A stretch of 39,051 nucleotides of DNA from SVEL01 sp045126215 (lineage in GTDB: Bacteria; Bacillota; Clostridia; Lachnospirales; Lachnospiraceae): NCBI GenBank assembly GCA_045126215.1, contig JBGVOD010000031.1, positions 1 to 39,051 of the forward strand, in the 5' to 3' direction. Position 1 is the stretch's first letter. Each line of letters begins with the position of its first letter. The notes under the pieces are model-generated. The model was not told where the DNA came from and made no database searches. It saw only the letters and a program-made list of their open reading frames with translations. The position numbers and the translations under genes are program-made. Shown piece after piece: positions 8,608 to 16,889 of the stretch.

Positions 8608-9339
8608 ATGATTGACAAAGAACTATTACGCCAAATGCATTACCATATAACTCAGAATTTTGATTTTCTACATGATTTATCTGATACCGAAATAGAAAGT
8701 TTAATTGAAGAAGAAGTATTTAAATTGGGAAATCAGATATACATATCTTTCGAAGACAAAATCAACTATAAAAGACAACTTTTCAATTCTATTCGTGGTC
8801 TTGATGTTCTGCAGGAATATATTGACGACGAGGACATTTCTGAAATTATGGTTATTGGTACAAGTAACATTTTTATTGAACGGAATGGAACAATTATTGA
8901 AACAAATACTCACTTTGATTCAGTAGACAAGCTCCAGAATGTGGTTCAACAGATTGCCGGCTTTTCAAATAGAAGAGTAAATGAAGCATCTCCCATTGTT
9001 GATTCAAGACTTCCTGATGGTTCAAGAGTAAACATTGTGTTACCCCCTGTAGCCCTTGACGGTGCAGTAATAACTATAAGGAAATTTCCAAAGTATCATA
9101 TGACAATGAATGACCTTATTGAGCTTGGTTCCATCTCCAGACCTGCTGCCAATTTTCTTGAGCAACTGGTTTTAGCCTTAACCTTTCCATTGTGCCTCTA
9201 TCTTATCACTTACAGCACCACAGAAATAACGTGGTTATTTCATATTTATGGAAATAGGAGGAAACAAATAATGAGAGTTTTTAATAGAAGAGAACTTCTT
9301 ACCATACACTATGTAATAACGTATTTTCTATATAGATAA
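8608..9339 (+). pseudogene. cpaF: CpaF/TadA pilus-assembly ATPase, 5' part, cut before Walker A
   Basis: CpaF is the hexameric secretion ATPase that powers Tad pilus assembly. Residues 1-190 match its N-terminal and 'all-beta' domains: ISEIMVIGTSNIFIER, SPIVDSRLPDGSRVNIVLPP, ITIRKFPK and FLEQLVLA. The family continues at this point with a strand and the P-loop GGTGSGKTT, but here the homology stops at position 9176 and the frame runs on into 53 unrelated residues. The missing next residues (GYNIFVSGG) are found at 21677-21703. With no Walker A, Walker B or arginine finger the product cannot be an ATPase. The pilus operon is therefore disrupted. Confidence 0.85.
9271..9339 (+). pseudogene. Truncated start of a small gene at the island's left end
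   Basis: AGGAGG lies well placed before an ATG at 9271, which opens MRVFNRRELLT and then runs into AT-rich sequence and a stop. The opening matches the N-terminus of small ~90-aa proteins that recur in conjugative and integrative elements (recalled, not checked). A second FNRREL motif occurs in the frame of the next open reading frame. It is read here as a broken gene fused in frame behind the cpaF remnant. Confidence 0.4.
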
Positions 9340-9352
9340 GGTATATAAATGT

Positions 9353-9372
9353 AACAACGTTAAACAACGTTA
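9353..9372. repeat. Tandem duplication of a 10-bp unit
   Basis: AACAACGTTA occurs twice head to tail in the otherwise gene-poor left end of the island (9340-9597). Confidence 0.7.
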
Positions 9373-9510
9373 GATGTTTAATAGCAAGATTATATTGATT
9401 GATGTTATGAAAAAAGTCTGGAAAAATACCTGCTAATAAATCATTTAATTTAGGGCTTTTCCTGATGCGAATAATGTGATAAGATACCAAATATAAAAAA
9501 TCTATTCTTT

Positions 9511-9533
9511 ACCTTGTACAGTTTATACAAGGT
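9511..9533. repeat. Inverted repeat with 8-bp arms
   Basis: ACCTTGTA and TACAAGGT flank a 7-nt loop. It has no U-run, so it is a candidate operator or RNA hairpin ahead of the next open frame. Confidence 0.5.
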
Positions 9534-9597
9534 CCTATGTATCATCTCGATACAATTTTCCAAATCTTTTTTTATTTTCAACAGAAGGGAGCTGTAT

Positions 9598-9882
9598 ATT
9601 ATTTTTACACAAAAAGAATATTCTCTTATTAATTCCAGTTATTTCAGGATAATAAGAGAAACAGAAAACTATCTAGAATTCCAATCTAAGAACACAAAGC
9701 ACTGCTGGATAATTCAAAAACATCAATTTCAAAGTTCAAAAAAACATCCCGTTTTCATCTACCACAAACATTCACCAAAAACTCCTTATTATCATAAACA
9801 TTGGGAATGTTACACAGTTACTCAGGCAATAGAATCTATTAAAGGCCATGATAAGTACGTCCTAGACTATAATTATCATTAG
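9598..9882 (+). CDS. Small hypothetical protein, uncertain start
   Basis: The unknown frame encodes about 94 residues rich in His, Lys and Tyr, with a clear C-terminal motif block: KHPVFIYHKH, PYYHKH, then TVTQAIESIKGHDKYVL. No ATG is available. AGAAGGGAG lies six to seven bases before an ATT codon at 9598, a rare start codon, and the frame is also open upstream (TTG at 9514) through FNRREL. It could be a working gene with an ATT start or the tail of a decayed longer one. It ends 26 bp before a hairpin shared with the convergent gene. Function unknown. Confidence 0.45.
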   Translation: MIFTQKEYSLINSSYFRIIRETENYLEFQSKNTKHCWIIQKHQFQSSKKHPVFIYHKHSPKTPYYHKHWECYTVTQAIESIKGHDKYVLDYNYH

Positions 9883-9908
9883 AAGTCAAACCAGCATTTA
9901 CGCAATGA

Positions 9909-9942
9909 TTAGGGCTGGAAGCAATTCATCTCCCAGCCCTAA
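9909..9942. terminator. Hairpin between convergent genes
   Basis: TTAGGGCTGG (9909-9918) and CCAGCCCTAA (9933-9942) form a 10-bp GC-rich stem with a 14-nt loop, between the ends of the 9598 and 9946 genes. The flanking U-runs are weak but present on both sides. Confidence 0.6.
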
Positions 9943-9945
9943 AAA

Positions 9946-11106
9946 TTATTTAGAATATTTTTCAAAAAGACTTCTAACTTTCTCTCCATCCAAACCAAAG
10001 GAATAAGAATCAACTACTTGATAGCTGTTGTAAGCAAAAACAAATGCAGCGTCAATATAATCGTCTACAACTTCATATTCCTTACATAAGATGCAGTCGC
10101 AGATTTCATCATAACAAAGCTCACTGTCTTCCTTAATAAAAGCATACACAACAGCCTTAGATGAATCTGTAAATCCACCAAGTTCTAATATTATGCAGTC
10201 CTTCAAATTCATAGAAGAACCAAAGCTAATACTGATGTTCTTTCTATCTGCTAAATTAAGTATATGACTAAATTCTAATACCCCAAGACATCTTCTGTAG
10301 CAAGTAAGTAGATTTTCAATATCGTCTACTGATACAGTATTATCTTCGCCTGAATATACATCATCTTCTGTAAAATCAAAACCATTATAAGACTCATTAC
10401 ATGTAATCCTGAAATGTGTATTCATAGGAAAATTCCATCCTCCGTAAAAATCCTTACAACGACCACAGAAATAGTAATTTTTAATATATGGCTCTAGTGC
10501 TTCAAAATCACCAACAGAAAGTAAATAATGAACTTTTCTCATTTTGTCAAAATCCGCAATAACTTCTTCCTTAAGCTGAACTCTTAAATATAAATTATAG
10601 CAGTCATTATTTAATCCACCAATTTCAAGACTTATTACTCTTACGCCACAGAAAAACCTGTAGCCATCAATTCTAATCTTATTTTTCTTAAAAAGCTTTA
10701 AAATGTCCTTATATTCCATCTTCCAAGGACTAAGTTCACAAAAATCCTCAACTTTCAAGTAGCTTCCATTTCCAACATGGCTTTCCGAACGATACTTAAT
10801 CGCTTTCCCACCAGATTTATACGAGGCTTCAATCCAGAAATCACATACGAATTTATCAAGCCTTTTATAATCAAGTGTCGTAATCGCCTTATTAAATTCA
10901 TCAACAAATGCGCCTTTTGCAAATTTCGGAAGCGGATTAACTGTGATTTTACACTCATATTCCTTATTAGAAAATCCTGTGATGAATAAATCCCTGTGAT
11001 TATTTTCTTTTGTGCTAATATTAAGTCCAAATCCCTCAATCTTACTTAATACTTTTAAAAAATCTTCCTTTACCAAATTCTTATCTAAAAATGTTTTTAC
11101 TCTCAT
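9946..11106 (-). CDS. Unknown protein with three copies of a ~95-aa repeat domain
   Basis: A 386-aa soluble protein not recognised from any family. Three segments share a pattern: a helix with a hydrophobic zipper, 'nIrI', a strand with L.L.GF or L.IGGL, a second strand (Y.C.I.V / YNLYLRV / AVVYAFI), then an acidic helix ending in 'yEvLDdYI.d.f'. They start near residues 5, 135 and 285. The protein encoded at 16112 contains two copies of the same unit (compare DLFITGFSNKEYECKITV with YYFSLGGFKNRQYYCHINI). It lies 17 bp behind the 11124 gene and shares its promoter region, which is nearly identical, inverted, to that of the 16112 gene. AAGGAGG precedes the ATG. Confidence 0.8.
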   Translation of the reverse strand: MRVKTFLDKNLVKEDFLKVLSKIEGFGLNISTKENNHRDLFITGFSNKEYECKITVNPLPKFAKGAFVDEFNKAITTLDYKRLDKFVCDFWIEASYKSGGKAIKYRSESHVGNGSYLKVEDFCELSPWKMEYKDILKLFKKNKIRIDGYRFFCGVRVISLEIGGLNNDCYNLYLRVQLKEEVIADFDKMRKVHYLLSVGDFEALEPYIKNYYFCGRCKDFYGGWNFPMNTHFRITCNESYNGFDFTEDDVYSGEDNTVSVDDIENLLTCYRRCLGVLEFSHILNLADRKNISISFGSSMNLKDCIILELGGFTDSSKAVVYAFIKEDSELCYDEICDCILCKEYEVVDDYIDAAFVFAYNSYQVVDSYSFGLDGEKVRSLFEKYSK

Positions 11107-11123
11107 GTCTAATTCCTCCTTTT

Positions 11124-11642
11124 CTATCTCTTATTCCAGTTGTAATTTTCTTTGTTGCACTTTAGCTTAAAGTAACTAGCTTTGTATGTAAGCAGTTCCG
11201 TTTCATCAAACTCATCATCAATTTCTTTTAATACGCCAACGAAATGTTTATTAAAGATTCCTTCGGTGTCATCTACCGCAGGCCAAGGTGAAGGCTCATC
11301 GCTTGCACTTAAAATATTTTCAACAAAATCATCCATATCAAAAAAATTAATGGTATGAATCTCATTTCGGCTTCTTGTTTTTTCATAGCCATGATTATAT
11401 ATAGAATAGCTTGAAGTTGATGGAGCAGCTAAAATCTTTGCTATATCCCACTTATATCTAATAATCTTTTCAAGAAAATATTTTGTTACTTTATTTTCTT
11501 CAAAACGTGAATATCTCATTTTTTCAATAGCAATAATCTCTGCATATGTACCCATCAAAACTTCATAACTAATTTCTCCGCAACCGTAATACACTTTCTC
11601 AATTCTTTTCATTACATCAAATAAATTTTCTACATTAATCAT
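11124..11642 (-). CDS. Hypothetical protein, first gene of the left outward operon
   Basis: A 172-aa acidic, mainly helical soluble protein with no recognised domain. It begins MINVENLFDVMKRIEKVYYG, and an AAGGAGG site precedes the ATG. Its 5' region (11643-11774) is the left copy of the inverted promoter repeat. It is followed after 17 bp by the repeat-domain gene, so the two form an operon reading away from the island core. Confidence 0.75.
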   Translation of the reverse strand: MINVENLFDVMKRIEKVYYGCGEISYEVLMGTYAEIIAIEKMRYSRFEENKVTKYFLEKIIRYKWDIAKILAAPSTSSYSIYNHGYEKTRSRNEIHTINFFDMDDFVENILSASDEPSPWPAVDDTEGIFNKHFVGVLKEIDDEFDETELLTYKASYFKLKCNKENYNWNKR

Positions 11643-11673
11643 CTTTATTTCCTCCTTAAAATCTGTATTTTCT

Positions 11674-11774
11674 TAAGAGCTCTTCTTGATGATTTAATGT
11701 TATCACAGCCCCATTTTATGCGATATATCACCTTTTCATATTTCTTTAATTATTTTGGTGACAAAGTGGATTTA
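11674..11774. repeat. Inverted promoter repeat, left copy
   Basis: About 101 bp that match the reverse complement of 15974-16075 at roughly 91% (nine differences). The repeat contains the perfect palindrome AAGAGCTCTT at its outer end and the dyad TGCGATATATCACC in the middle, and the similarity fades into the ribosome binding sites of the outward genes. It separates divergent genes and should hold the promoters of both. Confidence 0.85.
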
Positions 11775-11804
11775 TATGATAAAATGGTTACAAGAGGTGA
11801 TACC

Positions 11805-13004
11805 ATGCAAACAGAAATTAAGCACAACAACTATGTGGTAATTACAAAAGCTACATATGATAAATCAAAAAACAGGAAAAAGCAGAGAGAAGAAATAGTA
11901 AGTAACCTAGAAAAGAAAATGAATAAGGTTCTGCCAAATAAGGTAAATCTTCTTTATAGAAATGTTCTTGTTCTTTGGGATAACATACCAAGAGAAGACT
12001 ATTTTAGGGATGTTTTTGGATATACCAAACAGGATTTACTTCTAAGGTTCTGCAAGGAAATTAAAAACAGTAAGGACGAAATGCGTATTTACATTGAATC
12101 TCCGCTTGTATTTACTGATAGCGAAAATCCTAATATGAGTGAGGTTTTAGTAACTACACTTCTTATCTGGCGTAAATCAGGAACAATACCTATGTTTTTG
12201 CAGGATAACTTTCTTTGTAACGGTTATATAGAAAATGATTTTTCAAAAATGAAAGCCCAGTTAATGCCTAGAATAAATCTTCAAATAAAACAAATGGGTA
12301 TAGATAAATTGGGAAAAGATGCCGTAAGTACAATGCGAGCTGCTTTAATGTCGCAGGAAGAATCAAAATTACTTGAAGAATCAAGAAAGAATAGTGATGA
12401 ATACTTTACTAAGTTTTTTACATCCGTTTCAAATTTACTTAAATACTTCAACGTGAAAGAAACAACGCAAAATAAAAACTGCTACATAGACCTATATCTT
12501 TCTTGGCAGATGGATAAACAAACGGTGGAATACTGCTGTGAAAAACTTCAAATAGAACGCCAGACATGGTATAGATACGCAGATACTTTTGAAAAAAGCC
12601 CTGTATATGAAGAAATATGTAATATCTACTATCATAAGCTAATAAAGTTCCCAAAGAAGGGCCGTGTTCCTGATACTGTTTTGTTGCTGGCCCAGTATAA
12701 GAAAGATAATCCATTAAAAGAAAATATCGTCAGTATGGCAACTCCTAATGTCCTTGGCTGCTATTGTACTTTTGATGGTATCAATTCGATTGTTGATGTT
12801 ACCAGATGCATAGAAACTTGTAAAAAGCGTGTGGAGATATTAAAGCATAAAGGTGAATACCGATTGCGATTAAAAGAACTTGGAATCACAGAAGATATTT
12901 CTACCGATATTTATACCGAAAATGACACACAATTCCTTTTTGATAAGTATTTAGAACAAAATGGTCGTAATCCTGATGGGACATTAAAAGGCACTAAGAG
13001 TTAA
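11805..13004 (+). CDS. Unknown 399-aa protein with a putative helix-turn-helix
   Basis: Not recognised. It is a basic-rich N-terminus (TKATYDKSKNRKKQREE) followed by a mostly helical body. A stretch around residues 225-255 (MDKQTVEYCCEKLQIERQTWYRYADTF) reads like a helix-turn-helix, which would suit a DNA-binding or regulatory role. An upstream in-frame start at 11697 lies inside the promoter repeat; the ATG at 11805 follows AGAGGTGAT. It is transcribed from the left repeat towards the DprA-like operon, with which it is convergent and shares a terminator. Confidence 0.75.
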   Translation: MQTEIKHNNYVVITKATYDKSKNRKKQREEIVSNLEKKMNKVLPNKVNLLYRNVLVLWDNIPREDYFRDVFGYTKQDLLLRFCKEIKNSKDEMRIYIESPLVFTDSENPNMSEVLVTTLLIWRKSGTIPMFLQDNFLCNGYIENDFSKMKAQLMPRINLQIKQMGIDKLGKDAVSTMRAALMSQEESKLLEESRKNSDEYFTKFFTSVSNLLKYFNVKETTQNKNCYIDLYLSWQMDKQTVEYCCEKLQIERQTWYRYADTFEKSPVYEEICNIYYHKLIKFPKKGRVPDTVLLLAQYKKDNPLKENIVSMATPNVLGCYCTFDGINSIVDVTRCIETCKKRVEILKHKGEYRLRLKELGITEDISTDIYTENDTQFLFDKYLEQNGRNPDGTLKGTKS

Positions 13005-13018
13005 TCTCCTAGTGCCTT
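12988..13018. terminator. Bidirectional terminator
   Basis: AAGGCACTA (12988-12996) pairs with TAGTGCCTT (13010-13018). The stem overlaps the stop codon of the plus-strand gene and lies eight bases before the stop of the convergent DprA-like gene. Confidence 0.75.
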
Positions 13019-13025
13019 ATTCATA

Positions 13026-14171
13026 TTAGTCATTAAAATGTAATGTCTTATTGATGCTTGCTATATTATTAAGAATCAAAGAATTAAGCAGCGTATCAAT
13101 GTCTACGGTATTGCCATCAATTAGTTTTACCGCATTTTCATAAAAAAAGCTATCTTTTTGGAGTGGAAGCTTAAGCTCCTGTATCGTTGCATCCAAAACC
13201 GTTTCGCTATTAAGAATTGAAAGTACCGAATGTAAGAAAATCTTTTTAATATCAATATTTCTCATTCCTATATTTACGTTCTTAACACCTACAGCATCTA
13301 ATACACCTTTAATATCTCGTCCTTGCTTAATTACAGTAGCAATATGTTCATCTATTAATTTCTTGGTTCCCGTCTGAATGTCAATAATTTCATCCCCTAC
13401 ATCTGGACAAAAAATTGATTTCTTCTGCTGCGTGGCAAACTCAACATTGTGCATTGTACCGCCTTTTGCATCACATTCATATATTACAACCGCTTTTGAC
13501 ATTCCTACAATAAGTCTATTTCTATTAACAAATCTAAACTTATCAGCCTTTGTTCCTACAGGATATTCAGACATTAAAATTCCGCCGCTTGAAAGAATCC
13601 TATCTGCTAAAGCCTTGTTTTCCTTTGGATAAATCATATCAAGCCCGTGTGCTAGTACTGCTACAGTCTTACCGCCAGCAGAAACACATGATTGATGGGA
13701 TAACTTATCTACACCACAGGCTAAACCTGAAATAATAGAACAATTATTATTTACCCATTGCGGAATAAGATAATTTACTGCATTGTATGAAAGCTTTGTA
13801 GGTTTTCTTGTTCCAACACAAGCAATGGCATGTTCTGAAACTTCCGAAAACTCTGCTCCTTTATAATAAATAATCGCTGGTGGATTATCTATTTTTGCTA
13901 ATTCTTTTGGATAATTTTTGTCGGTATAAAAAGTTACCTTTATATCCAGCTCTTTGTTTTTTTCTAATATCGTATCAGCCTTTAAAAGAGCTTCATTTAC
14001 CAAATCTTTATTTGAAAAGTATTCCTGATACGCCATTAATTCAAGACGGCCTTCAAATACTAAGCTGTCAGTAAACATCTTTTCAATATCGGAAGAATAG
14101 CTTTGTAAAAGGGATATTAAATTGTTATTCTTAAGCCCCAGTTCACTTAGGGCCATAACATATCGTATCAT
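13026..14171 (-). CDS. DprA/Smf-like nucleotide-binding protein (PsyrA-like)
   Basis: The central Rossmann fold (about 115-280) carries the DprA signatures: ACVGTRKPT, SGLACGVDKLSHQ, GGKTVAVLAHGLDMIYPKENKAL, GGILMSEYP, FRFVNRNRLIVGMS and the glycine-rich KGGTMHNVEFA. The length (381 aa) and an added N-terminal helical region and C-terminal winged-helix-like tail fit the family. Housekeeping DprA loads RecA during transformation. Here, however, the gene sits 19 bp after a phosphoribosyltransferase gene on an island, the arrangement described for the PsyrTA toxin-antitoxin/defence pair, in which the DprA-like member is the antitoxin. That role is inferred from context. Confidence 0.85.
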   Translation of the reverse strand: MIRYVMALSELGLKNNNLISLLQSYSSDIEKMFTDSLVFEGRLELMAYQEYFSNKDLVNEALLKADTILEKNKELDIKVTFYTDKNYPKELAKIDNPPAIIYYKGAEFSEVSEHAIACVGTRKPTKLSYNAVNYLIPQWVNNNCSIISGLACGVDKLSHQSCVSAGGKTVAVLAHGLDMIYPKENKALADRILSSGGILMSEYPVGTKADKFRFVNRNRLIVGMSKAVVIYECDAKGGTMHNVEFATQQKKSIFCPDVGDEIIDIQTGTKKLIDEHIATVIKQGRDIKGVLDAVGVKNVNIGMRNIDIKKIFLHSVLSILNSETVLDATIQELKLPLQKDSFFYENAVKLIDGNTVDIDTLLNSLILNNIASINKTLHFND

Positions 14172-14190
14172 TTTTTACATCATCCTTTTG

Positions 14191-15414
14191 TTATGAATTG
14201 AATATATCATACAATGCATCTACTTCCGCTTTTGCATCTGTATTATATACAGCATGAGATAACGATTCACAAGAAATAATTTTTCCCGTGTAATTCTTTG
14301 AAAAGACATCTCCTGTAATCTCGTAGTTGTTCTTTTTAAATTCTCTTACAAAAGAACCTAATGAAATAAATACAATTTTATTCGCACCTAAGTATTTCAA
14401 AAGATTGCGTACCGCATTAAATGAGTTTCCAAATGTTGTATAATCGTCAAAGATACAAACGTTGAAACGCCCTTCATCTCTCAGTTTTTTAATCTTATCT
14501 TTAAACTCTGGGTTAATACAAAGTGTCGCAAATTCATCACCACATCCCATTGTTGCTCGCTGTGAGAAGTTATATTTCATATGAGCTCTTTGCTTTTTCG
14601 TATGTCTGATTAGAAGATTTTGCTCTCTATCCTCTGCTTGATATAGCTTATTCTTTGGTAATCTTCTTCCTTTAATAAGACGTGTTCTTGTCATAAAATC
14701 AAACATATCTGGATTAACCGAACCATCTGATGACGGAATCATTCCATATAATTCTACATCATCTAATAAGTCTGTCCTTGTCATACCTGCTAGAAAATGA
14801 TACATAAGAATATGATAGTAATTTCTGCTACCTCCGTTTTTCAGCAAATTCTCAAAATGCATAAGCATTTGTTTTTCTTCTTCGGTCTTATAATATGTTT
14901 TATATCTAGCATCCACCAACGCAAACAAATCAACATTTGGTTCAATATGTAGTGTTTCAAAAACACAATTATGGTTATTAAGTGTTCTGATAAACTTTGC
15001 TAATTGTTCAGGTGTATCAACATGTACTCCATAGTATTCAGCCTTATCTTCCATCGGAATCCATGTCGGAACTATAAATAATGCTTTGCAGCTTACAGCC
15101 ACATGAAAATCTACTTCTTTTCCACTGATAAAAACAAAACAATTTTGAATAGATTTATGTTTCTGAGCGAATGAACGTATATCATTACGATTCTTATAAA
15201 TAAAATTAGTATATCCCAATTCATCAAAATGCTTTTTAGCTGAACCTAATCTTGTGTTCTCTCTACTAATAAAACAAATAAGATTCTCGTCTTCATTGCT
15301 TAATTCAACCATGTAATCTACAAATTCATTTCGATATTTCTTTGATAACGCTTGGTCGTATCCTTCAAATCCCTTTGCAAGTAAATCCAAGTTACAAAAA
15401 AGTATTTTCTGCAT
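14191..15414 (-). CDS. HAD-like and phosphoribosyltransferase fusion protein (PsyrT-like)
   Basis: A 407-aa two-domain protein. The N-terminal ~150 residues resemble a HAD fold: ILFCNLDLL at the motif I place (Asn where the nucleophile Asp is expected), LICFISRE as motif II and CFVFISGKEVDFHVAVSCKALFIVP as the late motif. The C-terminal part has the type I phosphoribosyltransferase PRPP loop VCIFDDYTTFGNSF (D323, D324, T326, T327, G329) followed by ANKIVFISLGSF. A longer start at 15438 has no ribosome site; GGGGG lies nine bases before the ATG at 15414. It is the middle gene of the operon with the DUF6262-like and DprA-like genes. The substrate is unknown; by analogy with PsyrT it may be a toxin. 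Confidence 0.75.
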   Translation of the reverse strand: MQKILFCNLDLLAKGFEGYDQALSKKYRNEFVDYMVELSNEDENLICFISRENTRLGSAKKHFDELGYTNFIYKNRNDIRSFAQKHKSIQNCFVFISGKEVDFHVAVSCKALFIVPTWIPMEDKAEYYGVHVDTPEQLAKFIRTLNNHNCVFETLHIEPNVDLFALVDARYKTYYKTEEEKQMLMHFENLLKNGGSRNYYHILMYHFLAGMTRTDLLDDVELYGMIPSSDGSVNPDMFDFMTRTRLIKGRRLPKNKLYQAEDREQNLLIRHTKKQRAHMKYNFSQRATMGCGDEFATLCINPEFKDKIKKLRDEGRFNVCIFDDYTTFGNSFNAVRNLLKYLGANKIVFISLGSFVREFKKNNYEITGDVFSKNYTGKIISCESLSHAVYNTDAKAEVDALYDIFNS

Positions 15415-15439
15415 AATAATTGCCCCCAATCTACGCATT

Positions 15440-15868
15440 TTAAAGTTTCATATCATCTGGTATCTTTAAAAGTCCCATTTCGACTAATTTCTCGTACTTT
15501 GCTATGATTTCTTTTAATCGCTCGTTTTCTTCAATCAATTCTTGAAGTAGCTTGTTATTTAATTCTTCGGTGACTTTTTCGGCGTAGGTCTGTTCCCTTT
15601 TTAGCGTCTTTACCTGATGTTCTAATTCTTCTGTTCTTTCATATTTTCGTTCATTATATCTTTCAGAAGAGCGATGTTCTTTAATATATGCCTTAGCCTC
15701 TTCGTTTTTATAGATGAAAGTCTTAGAAAGTCCTGTCTTTTTCCCGACGGAATAAGGCGTTACAGCAATACCTTTTTCAACCATTTCATCAACAGCTGCC
15801 TTTAATTGCTCCACTTTTCTAGCTGATTTGGCTCTTGTAGCCGCTATCATTTTATCTTCTTTTGCCAT
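15440..15868 (-). CDS. DUF6262/TnpC-like helix-turn-helix coiled-coil protein
   Basis: A 142-aa basic protein. The N-terminal half (MAKEDKMIAATRAKSARKVEQLKAAV, then ITPYSVGKKTGLSKTFIYKN in pattern) contains a helix-turn-helix. The C-terminal half is a long coiled coil of heptads rich in E, K and L. This design matches the DUF6262 family, whose members include TnpC-like partners of Tn554-type recombinases; no recombinase is present here. The longer frame to 15991 reaches into the promoter repeat; AAGGTGGTG precedes the ATG at 15868. It is first in the operon, so a role as its regulator is plausible. Confidence 0.65.
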   Translation of the reverse strand: MAKEDKMIAATRAKSARKVEQLKAAVDEMVEKGIAVTPYSVGKKTGLSKTFIYKNEEAKAYIKEHRSSERYNERKYERTEELEHQVKTLKREQTYAEKVTEELNNKLLQELIEENERLKEIIAKYEKLVEMGLLKIPDDMKL

Positions 15869-15973
15869 CTTGTCACCACCTTTAATACCTATAATACTAT
15901 CTTTTTTCATATTCTTCAATCTTATTTTGTCTTTTAGGTTTGCTAGTTTTAACTTTAAGAGAAGCGCAAAAAG

Positions 15974-16075
15974 ATAAACCCACTTTGTCACTAAAACAAT
16001 TAAATAAATGTGAAAATGTGATATATCGCATAAAATAAGGCTGTGATAACATTAAATCATCAAAAAGAGCTCTTA
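15974..16075. repeat. Inverted promoter repeat, right copy
   Basis: This is the reverse-complement partner of 11674-11774. It keeps the outer palindrome AAGAGCTCTT (16065-16074) and the central dyad TGTGATATATCGCA (16017-16030), and similarity to the left copy continues weakly up to the ribosome binding site and ATG of the outward gene at 16112. Confidence 0.85.
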
Positions 16076-16111
16076 GAGATACAAAAAAATATATTTAAGG
16101 AGGATAACACT

Positions 16112-16885
16112 ATGAAATACTTAAAAGCATTTATAAACAAAAAACCTTGGGAAATGGAATTTGGAGAACTTGTAACATTTATTGAAGAAAACGGGCTTAG
16201 ACTTACTCATTCAAGCGATGAAAAATATTACTTTTCTTTAGGTGGATTTAAGAACAGACAATACTACTGTCATATCAATATTACTATTAAGCCTGATGCA
16301 ACCGCGGATGAAATTAAAGATATAGACTTACTTCTTGAAGCAAAGAATTTCAAAGAATTAGACAGCTACATCATCGACTACACAATTGAAGCTTGCAGCA
16401 CTGATTATCAGAAAAAATATTATTATCCAGTAAGACATCACGCTCCAGAAAATATGTACTTTACCCAAATGCAGGAGCAAAAAAATAAGCAGCCTTGGGA
16501 AGAAAGATGGGAAAAATACGCTCTTGCAAGTAAAATTTCAAATGCAATTACATTAGATTTTCTTGCTAAAGAAGACTTTACAAATGTATCCTTTATGGAA
16601 TTTACAAAATATCTTACTGATAATGGTATTAGAATTGAAAAATCTTTTTACAAGTATGCTCCAAATGCTTTAATTTTCAATCTTTCAGGCTTTGCGGATG
16701 GTAATGCAGTTTTCTACGTCTTTGTAAAGGATGACCTAAAAGAAAATGATGATTTGCTTAGTAAACTCTATAAACATGCATTAAATGGCGAGTTTGAACT
16801 TTTAGAAGATTTTGTTCAAAAGTTCTTTGTATTCGACTTTGAGGAAAACTTAATTACGGCATCTGTATCTAAGAAAGTGGGGTGA
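16112..16885 (+). CDS. Unknown protein with two copies of the ~95-aa repeat domain
   Basis: A 257-aa soluble protein, unrecognised. Copy 1 spans about residues 5-105 and copy 2 about 155-250. Both show a helix, 'GIRI/GLRL', a strand with FxLxGF, a second strand (YYCHINITI / AVFYVFVKD), and an acidic helix ending in 'feLLEDFVxxF' or 'keLDSYIIDY'. It is a shorter paralogue of the three-copy protein encoded at 9946. AAGGAGG lies before the ATG at 16112, at the outer edge of the right promoter repeat. It is followed four bases later by the 16890 gene. Confidence 0.8.
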   Translation: MKYLKAFINKKPWEMEFGELVTFIEENGLRLTHSSDEKYYFSLGGFKNRQYYCHINITIKPDATADEIKDIDLLLEAKNFKELDSYIIDYTIEACSTDYQKKYYYPVRHHAPENMYFTQMQEQKNKQPWEERWEKYALASKISNAITLDFLAKEDFTNVSFMEFTKYLTDNGIRIEKSFYKYAPNALIFNLSGFADGNAVFYVFVKDDLKENDDLLSKLYKHALNGEFELLEDFVQKFFVFDFEENLITASVSKKVG

Positions 16886-16889
16886 TTGT

